This document shows, piece by piece, positions 52,676-61,690 of a DNA stretch of 64,000 nt. Source of the DNA: CAVSIP01 sp963728075 (lineage in GTDB: Bacteria; Actinomycetota; Actinomycetes; JAFAQI01; DASSKL01). The stretch is taken from contig CAVSIP010000001.1 of the NCBI GenBank assembly GCA_963728075.1, forward strand, positions 248,001 through 312,000, in the 5' to 3' direction. The notes under the pieces were generated by a model. It was not told the DNA's origin. It did no database searches and was given only the letters and a program-made list of their open reading frames with translations. Position 1 is the first letter of the stretch, and each line of letters opens with the position of its first letter. The translations under genes and the position numbers were made by a program.

Positions 52676-52679
<4 letters not shown>
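51077..52679 (+). pseudogene. ThuA-like/Gfo-Idh-MocA oxidoreductase, three frameshifts
   Basis: The restored product would be about 533 residues. The N-terminal 180 resemble a ThuA-like domain (TAGTTAATLADPAFHRVVHRWVRHALG). The rest is a Gfo/Idh/MocA dehydrogenase with VGLLGYGAIGHEHATAL (NAD), VVSTPPDSHATW, HCVVEKPLALS (Lys of EKP) and FDWGSHYLDWLLD. The reading frame changes at about 51820 (extra C), 52045 (extra G in a G run) and 52199 (missing G). All are at C/G runs, and the third is in the opposite direction. TACTGT precedes GTG 51077 by seven bases. Its stop overlaps the next gene. Confidence 0.75.
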
Positions 52680-53658
<979 letters not shown>

Positions 53659-53662
<4 letters not shown>

Positions 53663-54087
53663 CCGCCGGTCACCGGCGTACCGCCGCCCGGGACCCCCTG
53701 CACGAACGCGGACACGATGAGTGCGGCCTGCAGGAGCAGGCCCACGCACGCCACGGTGATGCCCGCGGTGGCGAGCACGCCCGCCCGGTGGTCCTCGTCC
53801 AGCCGGGCCCGCCCGCTGGCCGCCACCGACAGCAGCAGCCCGACGAGCGCCAGCCCGGCGTTGGTGGCCGCCTGGGTCACCACGACGTCGCGCCAGGCGT
53901 TGGCGGAGCGCAGCGCGAACGCCTGGGCGAACCCGTTCGCGGCGTCCACCCCCAGCACACCGAGGAAGGCGACCGCGAGACCGGCCACGGCCAGCCCCAT
54001 CGTGGCGGTCATCGACAGCCACGGTCCGGGTGCGGTCTCCGGCTGCACCGGTTCGACGGGTCCTGCGCTCAGCTCGTCCTCGGACAC
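53659..54087 (-). CDS. uncharacterised three-helix membrane protein
   Basis: A 142-residue protein with an acidic N-terminus (30 residues) and three hydrophobic helices (about 28-48, 70-90 and 102-128), and a Pro/Gly tail. GTG 54087 is preceded by a CATAGT box six bases upstream. No homology recognised. It lies between the Gfo/Idh/MocA gene (convergent) and the LLM-MenA fusion (divergent). Confidence 0.7.
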
Positions 54088-54162
54088 CTGCCCACTATGA
54101 CCCAGCCGCCGCCCCGCATCATGGAGGCAGGGCCCGGAGGGCCGAGGACGAAGGGACGCACG

Positions 54163-56151
54163 GTGGCAGAGCTGGCACGGCGGGTCGGGCTCGGCCTCGC
54201 CTCCCGCGGGGACGCCGACGACGTCGTGCGCTACGCGCGCGCCGCCGAGCGGGGCGGCCTGCACTCGGTGTGGCTGCACGAGTCGTACTTCGAGCGGGAC
54301 GCGGTGACGTACGCCAGCGCCATCGCCTCCGCGGTGCCCCGGATCCGGGTCGGGCTCGGCGCGGTCAACCCGTACACGCGCCACCCGGTGCTGCTCGCGA
54401 TGACGATGAGCTCGCTGGACGACATGGCCCCTGGCCGGATCATCCTCGGGATGGGTTCGGCGCTGCCCCTGCGGCTCGGCCAGATGGGCATCCCGTACGA
54501 CCCGGAGGACGCGATCGCGCGGGCGGAGAGCGCGGTGGACGTCGTCCGCCGGCTCGGCCGCGGCGAGCGGCTGCCGGCCGGCCGGGAGGGGCTGCCGGAG
54601 CTGGCGCCGATGTACCCGCCGGTGAACCGGATCCCGGTGTACGCGGCGGGCTACCGCAAGGCCTACGTCGAGTTCGCCGGCCGCGTCTGCGACGGCTACC
54701 TCGCCCGGCCGGCCGAGCCGGTCGACTCGCTGCGGGTCATCGTCGGCCGGCTGCGCGACGCGGCGCTCGCCGCCGGCCGCGACCCCGACGACGTGGACGT
54801 CGCGGGCTACCTGCTCTCGCTCGTCGACACCAGCCGCCGGGCGGCGCTCGACCGGGCGAAGCGGGAGCCGTTCGTCATCTACATGGTCGCCGTGCAGTCC
54901 GAGGTGGCCATGCGGCGCGCGGGCCTCGACCCGTCCATCCGCGGGCCGGTCATGGACGCGTGGCGGGCCGAGGACTACACCCGCGCCGCGCGGCTCATCC
55001 CCGACGAGGTGGTCGACTCGGTCATCCTCTGCGGCACGCCCGAGCAGGTCGCCGCCCGCGCGGACGAGTACCGCCAGGCGGGCATGGACCTGCCGCTGCT
55101 GCAGCCCGTGGTCCAGGACGACGAGCAGACCGAGGGCGTCATCCAGGCGGCGGTGCACTACGGTCGCGCCACCGCACCGGCGGTGGACCCCGCCCCGGTG
55201 GGGGCGGGCGCCGCTGCCCGGGCCGAGACCGCGGACGCCGGCCGCGGGCTGGCCCGCGTGCTGCGCGCGACGACGGAGATCACCCGGCCGTTCAGCCTCA
55301 CCGCGGCGGTCATGCCGGTGCTGGCCGCCGGTGGGCTGGCGCTGACCGAGGGCGTCATGTCCTGGGCGCCGTTCGTGGCGGCGCTCGTCGCGTCGGTGCT
55401 GCTGCAGGTCGGCACGAACGTCACCAACGAGATCTACGACGTCCGGCGCGGGGTCGACGACATCACGACCCCCCGGATGAGCCACGCGATCGTCACCGGA
55501 CGCATGAACGAGCGCAGCGCGTTCACCGTCGTCGCGGCGGCGTTCACCGGCGCGGTCGCCCTGGGGGCGTACCTGCTCGCCGTACGGGGCTGGCCGATCG
55601 CCGTCCTCGGGCTGCTCGGGCTGGTCGGCGGCTGGGGCTACACCGCACCGCCCCTGGAGTACAAGTTCCGCGCGCTCGGCCTGCCGCTCGTGTTCCTGCT
55701 CATGGGGCCGCTCATGGTGCTGGGCGGCTACTACGCGGCGAGCGGCAGCATCACCTGGCAGGCCGCGGTGGTGAGCCTGCCGATCGGGCTGCTGGTCACC
55801 GCGATCCTGCAGGGCAACGAGTGGCGCGACGCCGCTGACGACGCGCGGGCCGGCATCTCCACGGCCTCGATCCGGTACGGGCCGCGGTTCGCGCACACGC
55901 TCTACATCGCGCTGGTCGTCGGCGCGTTCGTCGTGCTCGGGCTGGCCGCGGCCTTCCGCGGCGTACCGCCGGCCGCCATGCTCGCCGCGGCGTCGCTGCC
56001 GCTGCTCGTCCGCACGATCCGCGCGGCCGAGCTCGGCGCGAACGGCCAGCGCGGCGCGATCGCCCGGATCGACCTGGAGACCGCGCGGCTGCACGCCGCG
56101 TTCGGCGGGCTGCTCGCGGCCGGCCTCGCACTCGGGCAGCTCTACACGTGA
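54163..56151 (+). CDS. LLM (F420-type) oxidoreductase fused to MenA/UbiA prenyltransferase
   Basis: A 662-residue fusion. Residues 1-330 are a luciferase-like TIM barrel (VGLGLASRGDADDVVRYARAAERGGLHSVWLHE, IRVGLGAVNPYTRHPV, GRIILGMGSA) of the F420-dependent type. An Ala/Pro linker (332-365) leads to a polytopic UbiA-family domain (about 368-662) with NEIYDVRRGVDD (Asn422/Asp426, N-x3-D-x3-G-x-D) and NEWRDAADDARAG as the two Asp motifs. The MenA-like pattern and menG 0.7 kb away suggest dihydroxynaphthoate prenylation. A lycopene-elongase role is a weaker alternative given the carotenoid genes. GTG 54163 has AAGGGA upstream. Confidence 0.82.
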   Translation: MAELARRVGLGLASRGDADDVVRYARAAERGGLHSVWLHESYFERDAVTYASAIASAVPRIRVGLGAVNPYTRHPVLLAMTMSSLDDMAPGRIILGMGSALPLRLGQMGIPYDPEDAIARAESAVDVVRRLGRGERLPAGREGLPELAPMYPPVNRIPVYAAGYRKAYVEFAGRVCDGYLARPAEPVDSLRVIVGRLRDAALAAGRDPDDVDVAGYLLSLVDTSRRAALDRAKREPFVIYMVAVQSEVAMRRAGLDPSIRGPVMDAWRAEDYTRAARLIPDEVVDSVILCGTPEQVAARADEYRQAGMDLPLLQPVVQDDEQTEGVIQAAVHYGRATAPAVDPAPVGAGAAARAETADAGRGLARVLRATTEITRPFSLTAAVMPVLAAGGLALTEGVMSWAPFVAALVASVLLQVGTNVTNEIYDVRRGVDDITTPRMSHAIVTGRMNERSAFTVVAAAFTGAVALGAYLLAVRGWPIAVLGLLGLVGGWGYTAPPLEYKFRALGLPLVFLLMGPLMVLGGYYAASGSITWQAAVVSLPIGLLVTAILQGNEWRDAADDARAGISTASIRYGPRFAHTLYIALVVGAFVVLGLAAAFRGVPPAAMLAAASLPLLVRTIRAAELGANGQRGAIARIDLETARLHAAFGGLLAAGLALGQLYT

Positions 56152-56771
56152 GCGGGCGCAGGGCAGTGGTGACCGCAGCGGCCGCTGCGGTGGCGTACGG
56201 CGCGTTCGCCGCGACGTTCCGCGGCCCGCGCGAGCGGTTCTGGCAGCGGATGACGGCGACCGGGGCCGTGCTCGGCACGACGTCGCTGCTGGCCGATCCC
56301 GCGCTGCGCCGGCTGCGCCCGCGGCTGCGCGACGTCGCGACCGGCACCGCGTCGGCGGCCGCGCTGTACGCGGTGTTCCAGGTCGGTGACCGGGCCGCGC
56401 GGGTGGTGATGCCGCACGGCGGCGAGGACATCGAGTCGATCTACGAGCTGCGGGAGCTGCGGCCCCAGGGGGAGATCGCCGCCCGGCTGGTCGGCGTCAT
56501 CGGCCCGGCCGAGGAGCTGTTCTGGCGCGGGCTGCTGCAGGGCGAGCTCATGCGCCGGCTGGGCACGTGGCCGGGCGCGGCCGCGGCGACCGCGCTGTAC
56601 GGCGGCGCGCACCTCGTGACCGGCAACCCCACGCTCGTCGGTGCGGCCACCGTGGCCGGCGCGTTCTGGGGCGGGCTGTACGCCGCCGGCCTACCGATGG
56701 AGTCGCTCATCGTCAGCCACGCCCTGTGGGACGTCTACACGTTCCTCATCCAGCCGACCACCGGCCGCTAG
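56148..56771 (+). CDS. CPBP-family intramembrane metalloprotease
   Basis: A 207-residue membrane protein with the CPBP/Abi motifs: EELFWRGLLQGEL (E-E-x3-R), YGGAHLVTGNP (His) and VSHALWDVYTF (His...Asp). About five hydrophobic helices. GTG 56148 overlaps the fusion gene stop, so it is probably co-translated with it. Family members process or modify membrane proteins; no specific substrate is evident. Confidence 0.85.
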   Translation: MSGRRAVVTAAAAAVAYGAFAATFRGPRERFWQRMTATGAVLGTTSLLADPALRRLRPRLRDVATGTASAAALYAVFQVGDRAARVVMPHGGEDIESIYELRELRPQGEIAARLVGVIGPAEELFWRGLLQGELMRRLGTWPGAAAATALYGGAHLVTGNPTLVGAATVAGAFWGGLYAAGLPMESLIVSHALWDVYTFLIQPTTGR

Positions 56772-56787
56772 GACCCGCCCCCGCTCC

Positions 56788-56833
56788 CGAGGTGCGGGTA
56801 TGTCCCCGTAGAGCGGGACATACCCGCACCTCG
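56788..56833. terminator. long palindrome between convergent genes
   Basis: Two perfect 19-base arms (outer end CGAGGTGCGGG, inner end TATGTCCC) flank an eight-base loop in the 77-base gap between the CPBP and menG stops. No T-tract of note on either side. Probably a bidirectional terminator. The inner GTCCC/GGGAC end resembles the loop-proximal part of family A. Confidence 0.65.
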
Positions 56834-56848
56834 AGGGCCTGCCGGCGG

Positions 56849-57556
56849 CTACGGGCGTACGGCGGTGTGCAGGGCCACGATGCCGCCGGAGAGGTCCTGC
56901 CAGGACACCCCGGTCCAGCCGGCCGCGCGGACGACGTCCGCGAGTGCGGGCTGGTCCGGCCAGGCGCGGATCGACTCGGCGAGGTAGACGTACGCGTCCG
57001 GGTTGCTGCTCACCCGCCGGGCCACGGCCGGCAGCGCCCGCATGAGGTACTCGACGTACACGGTGCGGAACGGCCGCCAGGTGGGGTGGCTGAACTCGCA
57101 GACCACCAGCCGCCCGCCGCTGCGGGTGACGCGCGCGAGCTCGGCGAGCGCGGCGTGCGGGTCGGCCACGTTGCGCAGCCCGAACGAGATCGTCACCGCG
57201 TCGAAGGCGCCGTCCCGGAACGGCAGCCGTAGCGCGTCCCCGGCCAGGAACGGCAGGTCCGGGCGGCGCCGCTTGCCCACCTGCAGCATCCCGAGGGAGA
57301 AGTCGCAGGGGACGGCGCACGCCCCGGCCGCCGCGAACGGCTCGGTCGACGTGCCGGTGCCGGCGGCCAGGTCGAGGACCCGGTCGCCGGGCGCCGGCCG
57401 TACGGCCCCGGTCACCGCCTTGCGCCACCGGCGGTCCTGGCCGAGGGAGAGGACGTCGTTGGTGACGTCGTACCGGGCCGCGACCGCGTCGAACATCCGC
57501 GCCACGTCCCGGGGGGCCTTGTCGAGGTCGGCCCGTGTTGGGGAGGCGCCGCTCAC
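56849..57556 (-). CDS. menG: demethylmenaquinone methyltransferase
   Basis: A 235-residue SAM-dependent UbiE/MenG enzyme, last step of menaquinone synthesis. RYDVTNDVLSLGQDRRWRK is UbiE motif I, VLDLAAGTGTSTEPFA the SAM loop, FDAVTISFGLRNVADPHAALAEL the substrate region, and RSGGRLVVCEFSHPTW the late motif. The GTG start overlaps the stop of the PIN/TRAM gene (GTGA at 57553). The MenA-like fusion gene is next door across the palindrome. Confidence 0.93.
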   Translation of the reverse strand: MSGASPTRADLDKAPRDVARMFDAVAARYDVTNDVLSLGQDRRWRKAVTGAVRPAPGDRVLDLAAGTGTSTEPFAAAGACAVPCDFSLGMLQVGKRRRPDLPFLAGDALRLPFRDGAFDAVTISFGLRNVADPHAALAELARVTRSGGRLVVCEFSHPTWRPFRTVYVEYLMRALPAVARRVSSNPDAYVYLAESIRAWPDQPALADVVRAAGWTGVSWQDLSGGIVALHTAVRP

Positions 57557-58662
57557 CGCGCCATCGTCACACGGCCCCCTGCCACCTGGCCGAACACCAG
57601 GCGGCCGTTCGCGGTGGTGACCACGCTGGTGACCCGTACGTGTGCCTCGCCGCCGACCCGTTCGCGGGCCTTCTCCACGACCACCATGGTGCCGTCGTCG
57701 AGGTAGCCGACGGCCTGGCCCGGCTCCTTGCCCGGCTTGATGAGCAGCACGGTGACCTCGTCACCGACGCTCACCGGCGGGCGCAGGGCGAGCGCGAGGG
57801 CGTGCAGGTTCATCACCGCCGCACCGGCGAGCGAGGCCGCGCGGGCGAGGTTCGTGTCCAGCGTGAGCAGGGCCCCGCCCTCGTCCAGCGACAGGCGGAC
57901 CAGCTTGGCGTCCACCTCGGGGATCTCGGGGTACGCGTCGTCGACGACCTCGAGCTCGACGGAGGGCTCGTCGCGCAGCGCCTGCAGGCAGTCCAGCCCG
58001 CGGCGGCCCCGCGCACGGCGCAGGTCGTCAGCGGCGTCGGCGAGACCCTGCAGCTCGGCCACCACGGCGCTGGTGACGAGGAACCGGCCGTGCAGGAAGC
58101 CCGCACGCACGACGTCGAGGATGCGGGCGTCGATCGCCACCGAGCTGTCGAGCACGCGCGGCATCGCGGCGGGGGAGGGACGGCGGGGCCCGACGCGGGC
58201 GTGGCCGCCGAAGACCGCGAGTACGCCGTCCCGCTTCGCCAGCCCGACCCGGAAGCCGAGGTAGCCGAGCAGGACGAGGATCATGCCGAAGACGGACAGG
58301 GCGGTGACCGGCTGCGGCAGCAGGAACAGCGGCCAGGCGACCCCCGCGCCGCCCAGGACGCCCACGACGGCGCCGATGACGCCGGCGAACAGCGTGTCGG
58401 CGGGGACCTCGCGCAGCGCGGCGGTCGTCCGGTCGGCGGCGGAGACGGCGCTGCGGCCGAGCACGCCGCCGACGACGTAGCCCACGCCGGAGCCGACCAC
58501 CACGCCGGCGGCGACGCCGTTGAGCGCGCCGATCACCCGCTCGCCGGCGCCGTCGAAGCCCTGTGCCACTTGGTAGCCGACGCCCGCGAAGAACAGCACG
58601 GCGAACAGCCGCAGCAGCTCGACGACGCCTGCAGGCGCCTTGTCGCTCCGTCTCGGCGTCAC
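57553..58662 (-). CDS. PIN/TRAM-domain membrane protein (YacL-like)
   Basis: A 369-residue protein. Four hydrophobic helices occupy about residues 12-150. A PIN nuclease domain (about 175-300) starts VLDSSVAIDARILDVV (first Asp), with VVAELQGLAD (Glu) and LLTLDTNLARAA (Asp) completing the metal site. A TRAM domain (about 310-369) closes the protein (VTVLLIKPGKEPGQAVGYLDDGTMVVVEKA). This is the Bacillus YacL layout. GTG 58662 is the likely start; the frame is open into the upstream repeat. RNA is the presumed substrate. Confidence 0.88.
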   Translation of the reverse strand: MTPRRSDKAPAGVVELLRLFAVLFFAGVGYQVAQGFDGAGERVIGALNGVAAGVVVGSGVGYVVGGVLGRSAVSAADRTTAALREVPADTLFAGVIGAVVGVLGGAGVAWPLFLLPQPVTALSVFGMILVLLGYLGFRVGLAKRDGVLAVFGGHARVGPRRPSPAAMPRVLDSSVAIDARILDVVRAGFLHGRFLVTSAVVAELQGLADAADDLRRARGRRGLDCLQALRDEPSVELEVVDDAYPEIPEVDAKLVRLSLDEGGALLTLDTNLARAASLAGAAVMNLHALALALRPPVSVGDEVTVLLIKPGKEPGQAVGYLDDGTMVVVEKARERVGGEAHVRVTSVVTTANGRLVFGQVAGGRVTMAR

Positions 58663-58710
58663 CCCTACGGAGTCGGCGCGTTCCCGCCCGAAGTTGAGCC
58701 GTTCGTCCGG

Positions 58711-58770
58711 GTCCGCGGGCCGATTCCCGCAGGTTGATCTGTCCCGTTCGACCGGACAGATCAACCTGCG
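58711..58770 (+). repeat. dispersed palindromic repeat, family A, copy 2
   Basis: Arms of 17 bases (beginning CGCAGGTTGATC, 58728-58744, and its complement 58754-58770) pair perfectly around a nine-base loop. The flank GCGGGCCGATTCCCGCA upstream also occurs beside copy 1 (30145-30164) in inverse orientation. The element lies between divergent genes, so it cannot be a simple terminator here. Confidence 0.65.
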
Positions 58771-58797
58771 GACTGGGGCATGCGGCAGGCTGGGGGG

Positions 58798-59148
58798 ATG
58801 GCGCTGGAGGACCTCACCGACGAGTGGTTGACGCTGCCGGACCTGGCGGAGCGCCTGGGGGTACCGATCACCAGGGTGCGCCAGCTGGTGCGCGACGGCG
58901 ACCTGCCCGCGGTGCGCCGCGGGGAGAACAACGCGCTGTACGTGCCCGCGCTGCTGGAGTCCGGCGGTGCGCTGGTCAAGGGGCTCGACGGCACGGTGAC
59001 CCTGCTGCGTGACGCCGGCTACTCCGAGGAGGAGATGCTGCGCTGGCTGCTCACCCCGGACGACACGCTGCCCGGCCGGCCCGTGGACGCGCTGCGGGAG
59101 AACCGTGGCACCGAGGTCAAGCGCCGGGCGCAGGCTCTAGGGTTCTAA
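58798..59148 (+). CDS. Rv2175c-like helix-turn-helix DNA-binding protein
   Basis: A 116-residue protein. LTDEWLTLPDLAERLGVPITRVRQLVRDGDLPAVRRGENNALYVPA is a MerR/excisionase-type winged helix-turn-helix. The C-terminal half (ETVTLLRDAGYSEEEMLRWLLTPDD-like) is the conserved Rv2175c extension. In M. tuberculosis the homologue is phosphorylated by PknL and lies beside it, whereas here a PASTA kinase is 14 kb away. ATG 58798 is preferred over ATG 58780. Function in transcription control is likely but not defined. Confidence 0.85.
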   Translation: MALEDLTDEWLTLPDLAERLGVPITRVRQLVRDGDLPAVRRGENNALYVPALLESGGALVKGLDGTVTLLRDAGYSEEEMLRWLLTPDDTLPGRPVDALRENRGTEVKRRAQALGF

Positions 59149-59151
59149 GGC

Positions 59152-59595
59152 GTGCCCCGAGCCGACATCCGGATGACCGACCAGGAGATCGCCGACTACC
59201 TCCGTGCCGGCCGCACGATGACGTTGGTGACCCTCGGCCCCGACGGCATGCCCGACCCGGTGGGCATGTGGTACGTCGTCGACGACGACGGCACCGTGCG
59301 GATGCGGACGTACGCCAAGTCGCAGAAGGCGCTCAACCTCGGCCGTGACCCGCGCTTCGCCGCGCTGCTGGAGAGCGGGGACACCTACGACACGCTGCGC
59401 GGCGTGCAGCTGTCCGGACGCGTCGAGCTCTCCCGTGAGGCGGACCAGGTGCTCGACGTCGTCGAGGGCCTGGCCCGCAAGTACCAGGGCGTGCCGTCGA
59501 TCGACCGGGCGGCCATGGCCGACTACGCGTCGAAGCAGGTCGCGATGACCCTGCGCGTGGAGCGGGTCGTCTCGTGGGACCACGCCAAGCTGTGA
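59152..59595 (+). CDS. PNPOx-like FMN/F420-binding split-barrel protein
   Basis: A 147-residue pyridoxamine-phosphate-oxidase-fold protein (DQEIADYLRAGRTMTLVTLGPDGMPDPVGMWYVVDDDGTVRMRTYAKSQK). This layout is common among actinobacterial F420- or FMN-dependent reductases. It starts at GTG 59152, three bases after the Rv2175c-like stop, with TAGGGT eight bases upstream. Its stop overlaps thiE (GTGA). Substrate unknown. Confidence 0.82.
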   Translation: MPRADIRMTDQEIADYLRAGRTMTLVTLGPDGMPDPVGMWYVVDDDGTVRMRTYAKSQKALNLGRDPRFAALLESGDTYDTLRGVQLSGRVELSREADQVLDVVEGLARKYQGVPSIDRAAMADYASKQVAMTLRVERVVSWDHAKL

Positions 59596-60230
59596 TCGTC
59601 CGCGACCGGCTCGCCGAGGCGCGGCTGTACCTGTGCACGGACGCCCGCCGCGACCGTGGCGACCTCGAGCAGTTCCTCGACGCCGTGCTCGGTGCCGGGG
59701 TCGACGTCGTCCAGCTGCGCGAGAAGGGGCTCGAGGCGCGCGAGGAGATCGCCCTCGCCGAGGTGTTCGCCGACGCGGCCCGCCGGCACGGTGCGCTGTT
59801 CAGCGTCAACGACCGGGCCGACGTCGCGTACGCCGTGCGCCCGGACGTCCTGCACCTCGGCCAGGACGACCTGCCGGTCGCCGTGGCCCGCGAGATCCTC
59901 GGCGACGGCGTCGTCATCGGCCGCTCCACGCACGCGCGGCACGAGGTGGACGCCGCGCAGCGCGAGCCGGGCGTCGACTACTTCTGCGTCGGCCCGACCT
60001 GGCCCACGCCGACCAAGCCGGGTCGCCCGGCGCCGGGCCTGCCGCTGCTCGAGTACGCGGCGACCGGGCGGCCGGCCCGGCCGTGGTTCGCCATCGGCGG
60101 CATCGACCTGGGCAACCTCGGCGCAGTGCTCGCCGCGGGCGCGACCCGCGTCGTCGTCGTCCGGGCGATCACCGAGGCCGACGACCCCGCCGCGGCCACC
60201 CGGGCGCTGGTCGCCAGGCTGCGCGGATGA
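59592..60230 (+). CDS. thiE: thiamine-phosphate synthase
   Basis: A 212-residue TIM-barrel enzyme joining HMP-PP and thiazole phosphate. ARLYLCTDARRDRGDLEQFL, DVVQLREKGLEAREE (diphosphate Lys), LFSVNDRADVAYAV, LHLGQDDLPV, GRSTHARHEV, YFCVGPTWPTPTKPGRPAPGL and FAIGGIDLGNL are all family motifs. GTG 59592 is set by the overlap with the upstream stop. It is far from thiOSG and has no riboswitch of its own. Confidence 0.93.
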   Translation: MIVRDRLAEARLYLCTDARRDRGDLEQFLDAVLGAGVDVVQLREKGLEAREEIALAEVFADAARRHGALFSVNDRADVAYAVRPDVLHLGQDDLPVAVAREILGDGVVIGRSTHARHEVDAAQREPGVDYFCVGPTWPTPTKPGRPAPGLPLLEYAATGRPARPWFAIGGIDLGNLGAVLAAGATRVVVVRAITEADDPAAATRALVARLRG

Positions 60231-60553
60231 CCTCCCGCAGGGCCACCTACCTCGGTGTGCTGGCCGGCTGCCTGGCGGTGACCGCGCCGCTCGAGGCGAC
60301 GCTCGGCGTGCGGGTCTACCGGCGACCCCGTCGCTGGCTCGCCGCGGTCGCCCCGGTCGCGGCCGCGTTCACCGCCTGGGACGTCGCCGCCTTCCGCGCC
60401 GGCTGGTGGGACGTCGACCCCGGCCAGACCTGCGGCGCCGAGCTGCCCGGCGGGCTGCCGCTGGAGGAGGGGCTGTTCTTCCTCGTCGTGCCCACGTGCG
60501 CGCTGCTCGCGCTGGAGGCCGTCCGCACGTGCAGGCCCGCGTGGCCGGTCTGA
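60227..60553 (+). CDS. crtYc: lycopene cyclase subunit, CrtYc/YeF type (first half)
   Basis: A 108-residue membrane protein with three hydrophobic segments and the conserved WDVDPGQTCGAELPGGLPLEEGLFFLVVPTC, which contains the P-x-E-E-x3-F motif of heterodimeric lycopene cyclases. The ATG overlaps the thiE stop and the ORF ends within the start of crtYd. Together the two halves make a carotenoid beta- or epsilon-ring cyclase at the membrane. Confidence 0.85.
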   Translation: MTSRRATYLGVLAGCLAVTAPLEATLGVRVYRRPRRWLAAVAPVAAAFTAWDVAAFRAGWWDVDPGQTCGAELPGGLPLEEGLFFLVVPTCALLALEAVRTCRPAWPV

Positions 60554-60894
60554 CCTACACGCGGGCGTCCGCGGCGGCCGTCGCGGCGACCGTCGTCACC
60601 GACCTGGCCGTGCTGCGCACCCGCCTGCTCACCCGGCGGGCGTACTGGACGGCGTACGGGATCTGCCTCGGCTTCCAGCTGCTCACCAACGGCGTGCTCA
60701 CCGGGCGTGGTGTGGTGCGCTACGACGAGCGGCGGATCACCGGCAGGCGGGTCGCGCACGCCCCGGTGGAGGACCTCGGCTTCGGCTTCGCGCTGGTCAC
60801 GCTGACCATGTCGGCGTGGCGGTACGCCGAGCGGCGAGCGCCCGGCCCAGCGCCGGCAGCGCCACCGCCGCCCGGCGCGCCCGGCCGACGCTGA
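60529..60894 (+). CDS. crtYd: lycopene cyclase subunit, CrtYd type (second half)
   Basis: A 121-residue membrane protein with AYWTAYGICLGFQLLTNGVLTG and GRRVAHAPVEDLGFGFALVTLT, the conserved segments of the second cyclase half (P-x-E-D-x3-F). GTG 60529 has GGAGG ten bases upstream; GTG 60541 is an alternative. It overlaps crtYc by 25 bases and runs 98 bases into the convergent crtB gene, where its Pro/Ala-rich tail is probably not functionally important. Confidence 0.83.
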   Translation: MQARVAGLTYTRASAAAVAATVVTDLAVLRTRLLTRRAYWTAYGICLGFQLLTNGVLTGRGVVRYDERRITGRRVAHAPVEDLGFGFALVTLTMSAWRYAERRAPGPAPAAPPPPGAPGRR

Positions 60895-61690
60895 CCCGCC
60901 GGTCGAGCACCCGGTAGCCGGCCCGCTCGACCTCGTCGAGGATCCCCTCGTAGAGCCGCAGCGCCGTGCGGATGCAGTCGCGGCTGGTCGGGTGCAGCAG
61001 CCGGGTCCCCGGCTCGGCGGCACGGTAGAGCGCCCGCGCCCGCGCGACCTCGTACGCCAGGAGCCGGCGCACCCGCTCGTCCACGACCCCCGCCTCGAGG
61101 TCGGCGCGGCGCACGCCGAACGCGGCCAGGTCCTCCGCCGGCAGGTAGAGCCGGCCGCGCTGCAGGTCCTCGCCCACGTCGCGGATGAAGTTCGTCAGCT
61201 GGAAGGCGAGGCCGAGGTCCCGGGCGTACGCCTCCGCCGCCCGCTCGCACCCCGGAACGGTGCCGAGCACCGGGAGCATCTGCAGCCCGATCACCGCCGC
61301 GGAGCCGTACATGTACCCGCACAGGGCGTCGTAGGTCGCGTAACCGGCCACGCTGAGGTCGGCGCGCATGGAGTCGAGGAACGCCGCGAACAGCTCCGCC
61401 CGGATGCCGAACCGCGCCACCGTGTCGTGGACGGCCCGCAGCACCGGACCGTCCGCCGTCCCGTCGAGGAAGCGCCGGCCCCAGTCGTCGAGGCGCCGCG
61501 CGCGCTCGGCGACCGGCACCGCCGGGTCGAGGCCGTCGACAACGTCGTCGGCGCAGCGGGCGAACGCGTACAGCGCGTGCACGTGCGGCCGGCGGTCCGC
61601 GGGGAGCAGCAGGGTGGCGAGGTAGTAGGTCCGCCCGTGCTCCGCGGCGATCCGCCGGCAGGCCTCGTACGACGCGTCCAGCGCGCTCAT
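60797..61690 (-). CDS. crtB: phytoene synthase
   Basis: A 297-residue squalene/phytoene synthase family enzyme condensing two GGPP. Asp-rich motif 1 is ARCADDVVD and motif 2 is RDVGEDLQRGRLYLP. YGSAAVIGLQMLP and LGLAFQLTNFIRD flank motif 2. ATG 61690 overlaps the crtI stop (ATGA). The C-terminus overlaps crtYd on the opposite strand. Confidence 0.93.
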   Translation of the reverse strand: MSALDASYEACRRIAAEHGRTYYLATLLLPADRRPHVHALYAFARCADDVVDGLDPAVPVAERARRLDDWGRRFLDGTADGPVLRAVHDTVARFGIRAELFAAFLDSMRADLSVAGYATYDALCGYMYGSAAVIGLQMLPVLGTVPGCERAAEAYARDLGLAFQLTNFIRDVGEDLQRGRLYLPAEDLAAFGVRRADLEAGVVDERVRRLLAYEVARARALYRAAEPGTRLLHPTSRDCIRTALRLYEGILDEVERAGYRVLDRRVSVGRARRAAVALPALGRALAARRTATPTWSA

